NCBI GenBank assembly: GCA_905371715.1
Contig: CAJPLV010000005.1
Span: 1 to 53,732, forward strand
DNA length: 53,732 nucleotides
DNA from: Candidatus Saccharimonadota bacterium
GTDB taxonomy: Bacteria; Patescibacteriota; Saccharimonadia; Saccharimonadales; Saccharimonadaceae
Reading direction: 5' to 3'
The translations under genes were made by a program, and so were the position numbers. Shown piece by piece: positions 25,208 to 34,487 of the stretch. The notes under the pieces are model-generated. The model was not told where the DNA came from, made no database searches, and worked only from the letters and a program-made list of their open reading frames with translations. Within the stretch, counting starts at the first letter, position 1; the number at the start of each line of letters is the position of its first letter.

Positions 25208-27742
25208 TCACACATCGCCCCAATGCTCGCCGATTTTCACATCAACCCGCAAGCGAACGCCAAGTTTGGGATAGACTTGCTCCATCGCGTCGACCAGAAG
25301 CGCCGCAATTGCCTTCGCCTCAGCGCGCGGGCACTCAACCAAGATACTATCGTGAATTTGCAGGATTTGCCGCGCCTCGGGGTAATCGCGGTCAAGCAAC
25401 TGTTGTACTTTTATCATCGCAAGTTTCATAAGATCAGCTTCCGTGCCCTGAATCGGCATATTTGCGGCAGCACGCTCTGCCGCATTGCGCACAGCAAAAT
25501 TACTCGACTTCACGTCGGGCGTCCAGCGGCGGCGCCCAAACAGCGTCTCAACAAAACCGTCGTCGTGCGCCTTTCGAATCGTATTCGCCATATACGCTTT
25601 CAGGCTTGGATGCATACGGTAATATTCATCAATAAAATGCTGCGCTTCAGCGTAATTCATATGCGCCGCAGCCGCTAGCCCATGCTGGCTCATGCCGTAC
25701 AACACGCCAAAATTCACTACTTTGGCACGCCGGCGCTGCGCGGGCGTCACGTCGTCAAGCGGCACGCCGTACACTTCAGCGGCTGTTTTAGCGTGAATAT
25801 CGGTATCGCTATTGAAATCGTCAATCATGCCCTGCTCACCCGCCATCACCGCCGCAAGACGCAGCTCAAACTGCGAATAATCGGCGTTTACGAACATATT
25901 TCCATCTGCCGGCACAAATGCATCGCGAATATGCCGCCCAAGCGCCGTACGGATTGGAATATTCTGCAGGTTCGGATCGGTGCTGCTCAGCCGCCCCGTC
26001 GCCACAACATCTTGATTAAATGTCGTATGCACGTAGCCGCGCTCGTCGGCTTGCTGCGGCAACGTCGCGACATACGTATTTTGTAATTTCGTTAGCTCGC
26101 GGTAGCGCTCAACCAGCTCAATAATTGGATGCTGCCCGCGCAATTTATCCAATTCTTTTTGTCCGGTGCTATATCCCGTGCGTCCTTTTTTGATTCCAGC
26201 GGTCGGCAATTGGAGCTTAGTAAATAACGCTTCAGACAGCTGCATCGGGCTGGAAACGTTGAATTCGTAGCCGACCATATCGTACACCTGCGCCTGCACG
26301 TCCGCAATTTCGCGAGTTAATTTTGTGTTCATCGCATCAAGCACGCCCGCGTCCAAGCGAATCCCCTGATGCTCCATGCGCGCCAAGATTGCAATCAGTG
26401 GAAAATCCATATCGTGTGCCACGCGCGACAAGTCGGGCAGCGCTTCAAATGCTTGCCGCTGTTCATCATACAACGCCCAAATTGCGCGAACGGCATTTTT
26501 GGGACTATCAATTGACTCCAGCCCAACTAAATCCTCCAACCGACGTGATTTTCGCAACGGATTAAGGAGAAACGAGCCCTGCGCCGTATCATGTTGTACT
26601 TCTGGCAACGTTGTGATTCCGTCGGCAAGCAACTGCTTCAAAAACTTTTTTACATCATGTCCGACTATTGGTACGCGAGTAAGGATTTTTGCCGCATCGG
26701 CGCGAGGGAGACGCGCAGCTTTAGCACGCTCGTGGCTAAGCCACACGTCGTCGCCGTCAGCCCAAACTACTAATTCCGGCGCCATCATCAAAACCGCCTG
26801 CGCTGTGCCTGGTTCGATTTCTTCAACATCATTCGTGTCGAGTGCTGCTACTGCCGGTGCGTCGTCTTTCATTGCGTCCGGCAATTTGCGCAGCAGGCTG
26901 CGAAACTCCAACTTCACCAGCATTGCCTTCAGTTTCGCCGTGTCGAGCCGCGCGATATCCATCGCCGGCAGATCCAGCGCCACCGGCGCGTCAAACATCA
27001 GCGCCGCAAGCCGTTTACTCATATATGCCGAGTCTTTGCCTGCAATTAATTTTTTGCGCACACTTTCCTTCACGTCATCAAGATGCTCGTAAATGCCGTC
27101 AAGCGTATCAAATTGCTGCAGCAGCTGCGTTGCCGTTTTTTCACCAATGCCCGCGACACCGGGAATATTGTCGCTTGAGTCGCCTTTCAAACTCTTCAAA
27201 TCAAGGAATTGATCGATTCGAATCTTGTAGCGCGCTTCAAATTCCGCCACATCAAATTTATCAATATTTGACACGCCTTTTTTTAGCGCGTACAAAAACG
27301 TATTACTGTCCAAAATTTGCAGTGCATCTAAATCGCTCGTGATCAAATAGGTCTCAATGTTGCCGCGCGCCTCTGCCTGGCGGTCAAGCGTCGCCATGAT
27401 ATCGTCCGCCTCGTAATCGTCAAACTCGTAGAGCGGCCAGCCAAACGCGTCAAGCAGCTCGTGCAAAATCGGAATTTGCGCGTAAAAATCCGGCGGCGCT
27501 GGTTTGCGTCCAGCTTTATACTCGGGGTAGATTGCGAGGCGCTTACGAATATTTGTTTTCGGCTTATCCCATGCCACGCATACGTAATCGGGCTGGATTT
27601 GCCGGATAAGCTCAAGGCTCAGCGCCGCAAATCCGTACACGCCGCCTGTCGGCGTACCGTCTGCTGTTGATAAATTCGGCATCGCATAGTAGCCGCGATA
27701 AAACACGCTTTTGCCGTCAATGATTACGAAGCGTTTCGCCAT
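25208..27742 (-). CDS. polA: DNA polymerase I
   Basis: 844 residues. N-terminal 5'-3' exonuclease/FEN domain (IIDGKSVFYRGYYAM, DDYEADDIMATL, KGDSSDNIPGVAGIGEKTA). The middle domain keeps the 3'-5' exonuclease position, but I cannot find its D-x-E or other acidic motifs, so proofreading is probably absent. The polymerase domain has motif A (DYSQFELRLAAVM), motif B (RRRAKVVNFGVLYG) and motif C QIHDSILVE, where the usual HDE is HDS (Asp798, Ser799). Fills gaps and removes RNA primers. A TATAAT box lies 7 nt before the ATG (leaderless). Confidence 0.96.
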   Translation of the reverse strand: MAKRFVIIDGKSVFYRGYYAMPNLSTADGTPTGGVYGFAALSLELIRQIQPDYVCVAWDKPKTNIRKRLAIYPEYKAGRKPAPPDFYAQIPILHELLDAFGWPLYEFDDYEADDIMATLDRQAEARGNIETYLITSDLDALQILDSNTFLYALKKGVSNIDKFDVAEFEARYKIRIDQFLDLKSLKGDSSDNIPGVAGIGEKTATQLLQQFDTLDGIYEHLDDVKESVRKKLIAGKDSAYMSKRLAALMFDAPVALDLPAMDIARLDTAKLKAMLVKLEFRSLLRKLPDAMKDDAPAVAALDTNDVEEIEPGTAQAVLMMAPELVVWADGDDVWLSHERAKAARLPRADAAKILTRVPIVGHDVKKFLKQLLADGITTLPEVQHDTAQGSFLLNPLRKSRRLEDLVGLESIDSPKNAVRAIWALYDEQRQAFEALPDLSRVAHDMDFPLIAILARMEHQGIRLDAGVLDAMNTKLTREIADVQAQVYDMVGYEFNVSSPMQLSEALFTKLQLPTAGIKKGRTGYSTGQKELDKLRGQHPIIELVERYRELTKLQNTYVATLPQQADERGYVHTTFNQDVVATGRLSSTDPNLQNIPIRTALGRHIRDAFVPADGNMFVNADYSQFELRLAAVMAGEQGMIDDFNSDTDIHAKTAAEVYGVPLDDVTPAQRRRAKVVNFGVLYGMSQHGLAAAAHMNYAEAQHFIDEYYRMHPSLKAYMANTIRKAHDDGFVETLFGRRRWTPDVKSSNFAVRNAAERAAANMPIQGTEADLMKLAMIKVQQLLDRDYPEARQILQIHDSILVECPRAEAKAIAALLVDAMEQVYPKLGVRLRVDVKIGEHWGDV

Positions 27743-27749
27743 AACTCTT

Positions 27750-27766
27750 ATTATATCTGATATGAT
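27750..27766. promoter_or_regulatory. Divergent leaderless promoters of polA and the kinase-like gene
   Basis: Minus-strand TATAAT at 27750-27755 ends 7 nt before the polA ATG. Plus-strand TATGAT at 27761-27766, preceded by TGA (extended -10), ends 6 nt before the ATG at 27773. Only 30 bp separate the two start codons, so the promoters must be used in competition or alternation. Confidence 0.7.
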
Positions 27767-27772
27767 AAAGTT

Positions 27773-28345
27773 ATGAGTGAAATTCCCGCAAACATCAAAA
27801 TTATCGCGTTCGTTGGGCTAACGGGCAGCGGCAAGTCCGAAGCCGCAAGCTACGTTATCAACAAAGGTTACCCGCGCGTGTACTTCGGCGGCGTTATCTT
27901 AAGCGCTATGAAAGAAGCCGGTATCGACTGGAGCGAAGCTAACGAGCGCGCTTTTCGCGAGGACATTCGCGCGCGCGAAGGTAAAGACTTCGTCGTGAAG
28001 CGCATTATTCGCGAAATTCACAATCTCATTAACGCTGGACAGCGGCACATCGTCGCTGATGGATTATATACGTGGACGGAGTATAAAGCCTTAAAACGCG
28101 AATTTTCCAGCGCCCTCACCGTTGTGGCGATCGTTGCTCCCAAACGCTTGCGCCACCACCGCCTAACAGCGCGCCCCGTTCGCCCGCTTACTGCTGAAGA
28201 AGCAAGCTCACGCGACTGGGCGGAGATTGAGAATCTCGAAAAGGGCGGCCCGATTGCTATCGCCGATTACTATGTCCATAATGACGGCACGATTGATAAT
28301 TTGCACCAACAGCTTGACCAGATTTGCACCATTATCCATTTTTAG
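27773..28345 (+). CDS. P-loop kinase-like protein (dephospho-CoA kinase / UPF0200-like)
   Basis: 190 residues. Walker A GLTGSGKS near the N-terminus and an overall layout like dephospho-CoA kinase relatives (FGGVILSAMKEAGIDW, RHIVADGLYTWTEYKAL, VVAIVAPKRLRHHRL, ADYYVHNDGTIDNLHQQ). The ending YYVHNDG-x-IDNL is the common pattern of dephospho-CoA kinases and UPF0200 proteins. True CoaE would phosphorylate dephospho-CoA in the last step of CoA synthesis; the divergence leaves the substrate open. Divergent from polA, leaderless start. Confidence 0.82.
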   Translation: MSEIPANIKIIAFVGLTGSGKSEAASYVINKGYPRVYFGGVILSAMKEAGIDWSEANERAFREDIRAREGKDFVVKRIIREIHNLINAGQRHIVADGLYTWTEYKALKREFSSALTVVAIVAPKRLRHHRLTARPVRPLTAEEASSRDWAEIENLEKGGPIAIADYYVHNDGTIDNLHQQLDQICTIIHF

Positions 28346-28357
28346 CCGCCGGTACGC

Positions 28358-28373
28358 TATAATTGAATATAAT
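28358..28373 (+). promoter_or_regulatory. Tandem -10 boxes for the DUF4190-like gene
   Basis: Two TATAAT hexamers, 28358-28363 and 28368-28373, precede a leader that carries AAAGGAG before the ATG at 28395. No good -35 box is seen. Confidence 0.5.
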
Positions 28374-28394
28374 ACGACGTAAAGGAGAATTAGT

Positions 28395-28832
28395 ATGAGT
28401 AATGAAACACAACAAAATGCGCAGCAAACCCCGCCGCAGCCAGCTCCGCCTGTGCCGCCGCAGCCAGCTTATGCTCCGCCGGCAGGACAGCCCTACCAGC
28501 AGTATCAAATGCCTAGCGCCGGCCAGCCGTATCAACAACCCTATGCACAGCCAGGATACGCATACGAAAATCCAGGGCAGAACCTCGGTATTATCGGTAT
28601 CGTTCTTAACGTGCTTGGCATCGGGATCGGCGGGCTCATTCTCGGCATTTTATCGCGCAATAAATCACGCGAAGCCGGTATGCCTACCACGATTGGCACG
28701 GTGAGTTTGGTTTGGGGAATTATTGAGGTCGTGATTGGTTTTATTGCAGGGATTATCTTTATTATTGCTTTTATTATCGCGCTTAGCGATCCGTCGATTG
28801 CGCCTGCTAATACGTCGTCTACGTTGTACTAG
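28395..28832 (+). CDS. DUF4190-like small membrane protein
   Basis: 145 residues: a Pro/Gln/Tyr-rich N-terminus of ~60 residues (YQQ, GQPYQQ repeats), then two membrane helices (LGIIGIVLNVLGIGIGGLIL and WGIIEVVIGFIAGIIFIIAF) separated by a short basic loop (RNKSREAG). That layout matches DUF4190-type proteins, which have no assigned function. Good ribosome-binding site (AAAGGAG). Convergent with rpoD, separated by a hairpin. Confidence 0.85.
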   Translation: MSNETQQNAQQTPPQPAPPVPPQPAYAPPAGQPYQQYQMPSAGQPYQQPYAQPGYAYENPGQNLGIIGIVLNVLGIGIGGLILGILSRNKSREAGMPTTIGTVSLVWGIIEVVIGFIAGIIFIIAFIIALSDPSIAPANTSSTLY

Positions 28833-28864
28833 TAGATTGCTTAGATTAGACACCAGACGAATTA

Positions 28865-28899
28865 CAAAAAACGGAGCGCTCTCACTAAAGGGCGCTCCG
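28865..28899 (-). terminator. Terminator of the dnaG-rpoD operon
   Basis: 8-bp stem (28872-28879 with 28892-28899), 12-nt loop. On the minus strand it is followed by six T, so it is oriented for rpoD; it may also stop the convergent 28395 gene. Confidence 0.85.
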
Positions 28900-28926
28900 G
28901 ATTGTTAAGCGGCGGGCGCAGTGCTC

Positions 28927-29925
28927 TTAGCGCAAATACTCAAATAATTTTTTCGCATCTTTGTGCTTGCGTAGTTTAGCGAGAGCTTTCGCTTCAATTT
29001 GGCGAATGCGCTCGCGCGTCACCGCAAACTCTTGCCCGACTTCCTCTAGCGTGTGGCTTTTGCCATTATCTAGCCCAAAACGCATACGGATGATTTTTTG
29101 TTCGCGGTCGCTCAGCGTGCCGAGCAAGTCTTGCACTTGCTCTTTTAATAGCTCGTTTGATGCTGCTTCTTCCGGACTAATCGTGTCTTCGTCTTCAATG
29201 AAATCGCCCAACACCGACTCGCCGTCTTCTTCGCCGTCGCGCCCAACGCCCGCATCAAGACTGGAAATATCCTGCTTAATCTTCATGACATATTCAACCT
29301 TATCCGGCTCCATGTCAAGCTCTTTGGCGAGCTCCTCAATCGTTGGCTCGCGGTTCAGATCTTGCGTCATACGACGCTGCGTGCGCAACAGCTTATTTAT
29401 CGTTTCAACCATGTGGACGGGGATACGAATTGTACGCGCCTGATCGGCAATGGCACGTGTAATCGCTTGGCGGATCCACCAGGTAGCGTAGGTGCTAAAT
29501 TTGAATCCTTTATCCGGATCAAATTTCTCGACAGCGCGCAATAATCCCGTGTGTCCTTCCTGAATCAAATCAAGAAAATCAAGTCCGCGGCCGCTATAGC
29601 GCTTCGCAATCGACACGACGAGGCGCATGTTTGCTTCCGCCATTTTATCCTTCGCTTTTTTGTCGCCATCTTTCACGCGCTGAGCAAGCGCCAGTTCTTC
29701 CTCGGCGCTAAGCAATGGAATTTTACCAATTTCCCGCAGGTGCAGGCGCACCGAATCATCTGAGATGTCATCAAAATACTGGTGCGCATTCAAAACATCT
29801 TCCGGCGTATCTTCGTCCATTAATTCATCAGCAGCCGGCCCGTCAAAATCCTGGTTTGAAAAATCATCCGCCGGTGCTGCGGGAATTGTTTTTTTTACTT
29901 GCGCTTGATTGTCATCGTTTGCCAC
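28927..29925 (-). CDS. rpoD: Primary sigma factor (sigma-70)
   Basis: 332 residues. Region 1.2 ([20 protein letters not shown]), region 2 ([55 protein letters not shown]), region 3 and region 4.2 ([20 protein letters not shown]) are all present. Region 1.1 is replaced by a short acidic stretch. Recognises the TTGACA/TATAAT boxes seen through this window. GTG start with an AAGGAG site; it overlaps the dnaG stop by 14 bp, so the two are co-expressed as in many bacteria. Confidence 0.97.
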   Translation of the reverse strand: MANDDNQAQVKKTIPAAPADDFSNQDFDGPAADELMDEDTPEDVLNAHQYFDDISDDSVRLHLREIGKIPLLSAEEELALAQRVKDGDKKAKDKMAEANMRLVVSIAKRYSGRGLDFLDLIQEGHTGLLRAVEKFDPDKGFKFSTYATWWIRQAITRAIADQARTIRIPVHMVETINKLLRTQRRMTQDLNREPTIEELAKELDMEPDKVEYVMKIKQDISSLDAGVGRDGEEDGESVLGDFIEDEDTISPEEAASNELLKEQVQDLLGTLSDREQKIIRMRFGLDNGKSHTLEEVGQEFAVTRERIRQIEAKALAKLRKHKDAKKLFEYLR

Positions 29926-31654
29926 GTGCTCTCTCCTTGATTATATTGTTGAGCGCAGTTCGCAAACGCTCCGCCGCCGGTTCATCGCCGGCTGCTTCGG
30001 CATCTCGCAACTGCGCGAGTAAGCTGTCCTGTGTTTGTTTCGCGTGTTCATATTCTATCTGCTGCAGCAATTGCCTCATCGCAAGCCGGCGATCCTCACC
30101 GCTCCAGGCTGCATACCGCTCTTCGGCGCGTAATAGTACTATTTTTACATAGATGTCATATTCTTGCAACTCCTTCGGCACTGCCTGAATAATCTCGTCA
30201 TGCGACTGCAAGTATAGAGCAAGCACACGCCGAGACGCCTCATGCCAATGTTCGGCATTAATGCGGCACAGCATGTCGCGGCAACGTAGATCGCAGCACG
30301 CCAATGCAAGCGCATTATCCTCTTTAATATATGCGTCATCGCCCACCGCTTGCGTCGACTGCGCAACTGGCTTAAGTGGCTTCTCGCGCGTCTTGCTGCC
30401 TGCGAATTTTGCGCGCACCGTCTCAACGCTCGTTTGCGCCAGTTCTGCCGTCCGGGTTAGATAGTATTCTTGCTCCACCGGGTCGTTCAAGAGGCGAATC
30501 ACGCCAAGTGCTGCCGTGGTAAAATTACGTTTGCCCGCCGCCGTGTCCAAATCCAACCGCGCTGCATACTGTCGCAGTATCCAGTCGACCGCTGGTTCTG
30601 CTGTGTCGATCGCCCGCTGCCACAAGCTTACGCCTGTCTGAATTAGCTCGTCAGGGTCTTTATACTGCTCCGGCAAACTAATAATCGTCAGCTCGACGCC
30701 CGCCTGCGACGCCAGCGTAATCGCACGCTCCGTCGCTGCTACACCCGCTTTGTCGCCATCGTACGCCAACCGCACGTCGCCCGTTAGCCGCTTCACGGCG
30801 CGAATGTGCTGCTCGGTCATTGCTGTACCAGCGGTTGCGACGACATTTTTAACACCTACTTGATGGCTACTCACGACATCAAGATTCCCCTCAACCATCA
30901 CGATGAATCCCGCTTGGCGAATCGCCTGTTTTGCCTGGCTGAGCGCAAAAATATGCCGTCCCTTATCATAAAGCAACGTCTGCGGCGTGTTCAAATATTT
31001 TGGCGCGTTCGGTACATCACCGATAATTCGCCCGGTAAAGCCAATCACCTGACCGCTTGAGTCCATTAGCGGTACCATCATACGTCCGCGGAACATATCG
31101 CCGCCGAAGCGATTGAGCAGACCGGCATCATTAAGCTCGCGCCGCGAAAACCCTTTTTTATCCAGAGCACGTACGAGCGCTTCGCCGCTATCGGGCGCAT
31201 AACCAATTTGGAAATCTGCCACAACCTGTTTAGATAGGCTGCGCACGCGAAATACATATTCAATCGCGTGTTGATTATGTAGCAAGCACTGCTGATAAAA
31301 TCGTGCCGCTAATTGATTTGCTATAAGCAAGCGTTTCTTACGCGCTGCGCGTTCTTTAGCGTGCGCTGGTTCGTAGTCGCTCAGCTCAACGCCCGCTTTT
31401 TTCGCTAAAAACTCCAGAGCTTGACGAAAGTCCATACCCTCAGCTTCCATCACAAACGCAAACACATCGCCGCCCTTGTTGCTGCTAAAATCATGCCAAA
31501 TATTTTTGTCGGGACTAACGAAAAAACTTGGCGTCTTTTCGCTTGTAAATGGACTTAGTCCCTTGAAGCTGCGCCCCGCCCGCTTTAGCTGTACATACTC
31601 GCCGATTACATCTTCAATATTCAGCCGCGCGCGCACCTCCTCTTTGGCATCCAT
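29912..31654 (-). CDS. dnaG: DNA primase lacking the zinc-binding residues
   Basis: 580 residues. The N-terminal domain keeps the CHC2-type sequence around [20 protein letters not shown] and [17 protein letters not shown], but the four zinc ligands are replaced by Ser34, Thr37, Asp55 and Ser58. The TOPRIM core is intact ([42 protein letters not shown]). The C-terminal helicase-binding region is short. Makes RNA primers for replication. Start at 31654 sits 7 nt after an extended -10 box (leaderless). First gene of the dnaG-rpoD operon. Confidence 0.96.
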   Translation of the reverse strand: MDAKEEVRARLNIEDVIGEYVQLKRAGRSFKGLSPFTSEKTPSFFVSPDKNIWHDFSSNKGGDVFAFVMEAEGMDFRQALEFLAKKAGVELSDYEPAHAKERAARKKRLLIANQLAARFYQQCLLHNQHAIEYVFRVRSLSKQVVADFQIGYAPDSGEALVRALDKKGFSRRELNDAGLLNRFGGDMFRGRMMVPLMDSSGQVIGFTGRIIGDVPNAPKYLNTPQTLLYDKGRHIFALSQAKQAIRQAGFIVMVEGNLDVVSSHQVGVKNVVATAGTAMTEQHIRAVKRLTGDVRLAYDGDKAGVAATERAITLASQAGVELTIISLPEQYKDPDELIQTGVSLWQRAIDTAEPAVDWILRQYAARLDLDTAAGKRNFTTAALGVIRLLNDPVEQEYYLTRTAELAQTSVETVRAKFAGSKTREKPLKPVAQSTQAVGDDAYIKEDNALALACCDLRCRDMLCRINAEHWHEASRRVLALYLQSHDEIIQAVPKELQEYDIYVKIVLLRAEERYAAWSGEDRRLAMRQLLQQIEYEHAKQTQDSLLAQLRDAEAAGDEPAAERLRTALNNIIKERARGKR

Positions 31655-31661
31655 AGAATTT

Positions 31662-31667
31662 ATTATA
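31662..31667 (-). promoter_or_regulatory. Extended -10 promoter of dnaG-rpoD, leaderless
   Basis: TATAAT preceded by TGA, 7 nt before the dnaG ATG on the minus strand. Confidence 0.7.
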
Positions 31668-31710
31668 TCACCCTTTACCTCTGTTATCGATTATGGTTAA
31701 ATGGAGTCAT

Positions 31711-32694
31711 ATGAATCCGCAAGATCCCTATCGTTCACTACAAAACCCTCAACAGCCGCAGGGATCTTCATCGCTGCCGCCACTCAATCCAGTGCCGAGC
31801 CAAAACTCAAATCAGAACCTATACGCTGCACCGAGCAGCTCAGCGCCGCAGCCAATACCAGAATTGACGCCCCGGTCTCGGGCAGGCTATCCACAGTTGC
31901 AATCACTTCAGCCGCGGCCGCAGCCAGCACAGCAAATACCGCAGCCAGCACAAACTTCATACCGTCCGCAGCCATTGCAAACACCGCATCAATCGCAGCC
32001 GGCGCAAAGCCTAAACCCAAATCCGAATCCAAGCGTAAGCTCAAACTCAGCGCCATTTTCCAATCCAGCGCCAAATAATTTCAACTCTCCAGCAGCGACG
32101 CCCGACGATTACACGACTGTCGACTATCTCAACCGGATTGCCCCGCTTGAGGAGCGTACTGTCAACCGGTTTGCTGTTTTCGGGTTGATTGGCGCCGCGA
32201 TCGTATCCGCGATCGTGCTGCTTGTCGTGATGGTAAGCAGCCAAGGACCGGATGCCAACGGGCAAATCCCAACTATCTCCGATCGTATCAACACTCTGTC
32301 TAGCATCTCGAAAAACGAAACTACCAAGCTCACCCAGCTTGAAATCTCTGAAGCCAACGCATCATTATCCTCCACGCTCACTTCTATGAAATCGCAGCTT
32401 GACGCTATCATAAAAGAGCGCAAACTCAAATCTTCAGGCTCTGTTAAAAAGGAAGAAAAAGCGTATCTCGAAAAGTTGCAGAAAAAGCTCGACGACGCCC
32501 ACCAAAAAGGCACGCTTGACCGCACCTATACTACCGCAATGACCTACGAACTATCAATCCTCAAAAGCCAAGTCAACAAACTCAAACGCAGTAGCGGCAA
32601 CAATAAATCAATCGCTGCGTTTTGCAACTCGTCGATCACGAGCATTGACACGATTCTCGCGTCTTACAGCAAATTCAGCGCATCCAAACAATAG
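31711..32694 (+). CDS. Hypothetical single-pass membrane protein with Pro/Gln-rich N-terminus
   Basis: 327 residues. The first ~145 are Pro/Gln/Ser/Asn-rich and disordered, one membrane helix follows (FAVFGLIGAAIVSAIVLLVV), then a helical Lys/Ser-rich domain (about 175-327). No known family. The layout equals that of the 736-1620 protein. The ATG at 31711 has a weak TGGAG site; an in-frame ATG at 31693 overlaps a possible -10 box (TATGGT, 31692-31697) and is less likely. Divergent from dnaG. Confidence 0.8.
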   Translation: MNPQDPYRSLQNPQQPQGSSSLPPLNPVPSQNSNQNLYAAPSSSAPQPIPELTPRSRAGYPQLQSLQPRPQPAQQIPQPAQTSYRPQPLQTPHQSQPAQSLNPNPNPSVSSNSAPFSNPAPNNFNSPAATPDDYTTVDYLNRIAPLEERTVNRFAVFGLIGAAIVSAIVLLVVMVSSQGPDANGQIPTISDRINTLSSISKNETTKLTQLEISEANASLSSTLTSMKSQLDAIIKERKLKSSGSVKKEEKAYLEKLQKKLDDAHQKGTLDRTYTTAMTYELSILKSQVNKLKRSSGNNKSIAAFCNSSITSIDTILASYSKFSASKQ

Positions 32695-33036
32695 CTACTC
32701 AGTCACCAACCGATAGCTCAACCGCACTAAATCTTTGATTTCATCATTGCTTAATTGCCCGCTGCAGATTATCGTGATCCAGTGTTTTTTGTTCAGGTGG
32801 TATCCTGGCTGCACCGTTTCGTATTTCTGTTGTAAATGCAACGACAACTGCGGATCGCATTTCAGACTCACGCGCAGCGGCTGAGAGCCCTCGGCAATGA
32901 GCGCAAACATCTTTTCACGCTGCCCTGGTGCATCATTATGCCCAACCTTATACACCGCCGGTGATTCACCAAACGGATAATCAAGCCATGCGCCTGGCAG
33001 GCTTAACAAAAACGTCTCTAAGTCTTTATGTGTCAT
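32695..33036 (-). CDS. MmcQ/YjbR family DNA-binding-like protein
   Basis: 113 residues: HKDLETFLLSLPGAWLDYPF, VYKVG, KMFALIA, VSLKCDPQLSLHLQQKYE and the YHLNKKHWITI ending match the MmcQ/YjbR (CyaY-like fold) family. Molecular function is not established. Start chosen at 33036 because ATGA overlaps the corA stop by 4 bp, as in other operons here; an ATG at 33042 is possible. Confidence 0.88.
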   Translation of the reverse strand: MTHKDLETFLLSLPGAWLDYPFGESPAVYKVGHNDAPGQREKMFALIAEGSQPLRVSLKCDPQLSLHLQQKYETVQPGYHLNKKHWITIICSGQLSNDEIKDLVRLSYRLVTE

Positions 33037-33911
33037 AGCCATTTTTTCCATACGAAATACCACACCATCAAGAGCGGCATGACAACAATCAGTACCATGA
33101 TAATTACAAACGCTGTATCATCATGAAACGGCAGCTGCGAAAAATTCATGCCGCCAAGCCCAGTCAAGAACGAGATCGGCATAAAAATCGTTGTCACCAG
33201 CGTTAAGCGTTTCATAACGTCGTTCATACGGTTTGATACCACCGACAAATACATATCAAGCGCACTCGTTAGCAAATCGCGCATCGTATCAATCAGCTCG
33301 TGCGTACGCCAGGCATAGTCGTAGCTATCACGCGCGTACAATTCATAGCGCTCCTCAAACAGCTCATAACGCCCACTGCTCAAACCGTTGAGCGTATTCA
33401 TCAGCGACAATACTACTTTACGCAAATCCGCCAGCTGCCGCTTGTACATAAATAGCTGCTGCACCTGCTTGCGCTGCGGCGTGCGAATCATTGTATCTTC
33501 CAGCTGGTCGGTCACATCATCAATTTTGTTTAGAATCGGCGTGAATTGCTCCACGGTGTACTGCAAGATGATTGATGTAATCAGCGACGGCGTCAACGAC
33601 TCGCGGTGGCGCGTCTGCACCCGCTCAGTGATCTCCGCATCAAGCGCACCGGCGTGAATTGTCACAATTTGCGACTTGCCAAGCAATAGCGTCAAATTGC
33701 GCAGCGCCACATCGCGCCGCTTTACCTCCGGCAACTCCAATTGAATCAACAGCCAATCGTCGCCCTCAATCGCCTGAGATAACTGCCGATCCTGCACTAG
33801 CACGCGCGCTTGCAAGTCTGGCAGCTCCAGCTCTTTGGCTAGCTTGCGTCGATCGCTCGGCTCAGTCGTTTCTATATCGCGCCATATATCGCTAAGTGCC
33901 GTTGTCTCCAT
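33033..33911 (-). CDS. corA: CorA-family Mg2+/metal transporter
   Basis: 292 residues. Long cytoplasmic N-terminal domain, stalk helices, then two C-terminal membrane helices with the GMN signature in TGLGGMNFSQLP and a basic end (WKKWL). CorA forms a pentamer for Mg2+ or Co2+ uptake. The N-terminal SDRRKLAKELELPDL and NLTLLLGKSQIVTIH also fit. In an operon between orn (3 bp gap) and the MmcQ gene. Confidence 0.93.
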   Translation of the reverse strand: METTALSDIWRDIETTEPSDRRKLAKELELPDLQARVLVQDRQLSQAIEGDDWLLIQLELPEVKRRDVALRNLTLLLGKSQIVTIHAGALDAEITERVQTRHRESLTPSLITSIILQYTVEQFTPILNKIDDVTDQLEDTMIRTPQRKQVQQLFMYKRQLADLRKVVLSLMNTLNGLSSGRYELFEERYELYARDSYDYAWRTHELIDTMRDLLTSALDMYLSVVSNRMNDVMKRLTLVTTIFMPISFLTGLGGMNFSQLPFHDDTAFVIIMVLIVVMPLLMVWYFVWKKWL

Positions 33912-33914
33912 CGC

Positions 33915-34466
33915 CTACATTTTCACTTTCTTTAAGTAATATTGTAATTCCTGAATACTACCGCGAATATCGTCAAGCGCTCGATGCTCTTCTGGCTTCG
34001 CAAACTTCTTCCCAAATTTTCCTTCAAACACCACTTTCCATGCGCTTACATCAAGCATCCGGTAGTGCAATCGCCTTGACACTGCCGGCCACCATTGGTC
34101 AATAAATCGCCGATCCTGGTGGATTGAATTACCGCCAAGCAAAATTTTCGGTTCATTTGCAAAATGTTCATCACAGAATGCTAGCAAATCCTGCTCAACC
34201 GCCGCGAGCGCTTTGCCGCTATCATTTTGCGCCTCAAGCCCGCGCCGCGCCTTAGGGTTCGCATCCCAGAACGCCGCATTGCGGTCAAGCAATCGCTTTA
34301 ATTTTGTCGGTTCATGCCACACAACGCCCTCAAACGTTGCAATCTCACGAAAATCCCAATCAGTTGCAATCGCCGCCACCTCTAAAATCTCATCGTGTAC
34401 CGGATCAAGTCCCGTCATTTCCAAATCAACCCACAAAATCCGTTGCGGCTTAAACGCATGTTTCAT
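33915..34466 (-). CDS. orn: Oligoribonuclease
   Basis: 183 residues of the DEDDh exonuclease family: ILWVDLEMTGLDP (Asp, Glu), LLGGNSIHQDRRFI, and HRALDDIRGSI at the C-terminus. Degrades 2-5-nt RNA fragments to mononucleotides, finishing the work of PNPase and RNase J encoded at the left of the window. Extended -10 TATAAT 6 nt before the ATG (leaderless). Confidence 0.95.
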   Translation of the reverse strand: MKHAFKPQRILWVDLEMTGLDPVHDEILEVAAIATDWDFREIATFEGVVWHEPTKLKRLLDRNAAFWDANPKARRGLEAQNDSGKALAAVEQDLLAFCDEHFANEPKILLGGNSIHQDRRFIDQWWPAVSRRLHYRMLDVSAWKVVFEGKFGKKFAKPEEHRALDDIRGSIQELQYYLKKVKM

Positions 34467-34472
34467 GATCGT

Positions 34473-34478
34473 ATTATA
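34473..34478 (-). promoter_or_regulatory. Extended -10 promoter of orn-corA operon, leaderless
   Basis: TATAAT preceded by TGA on the minus strand, ending 6 nt before the orn ATG. Confidence 0.7.
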
Positions 34479-34487
34479 TCATTTTAT

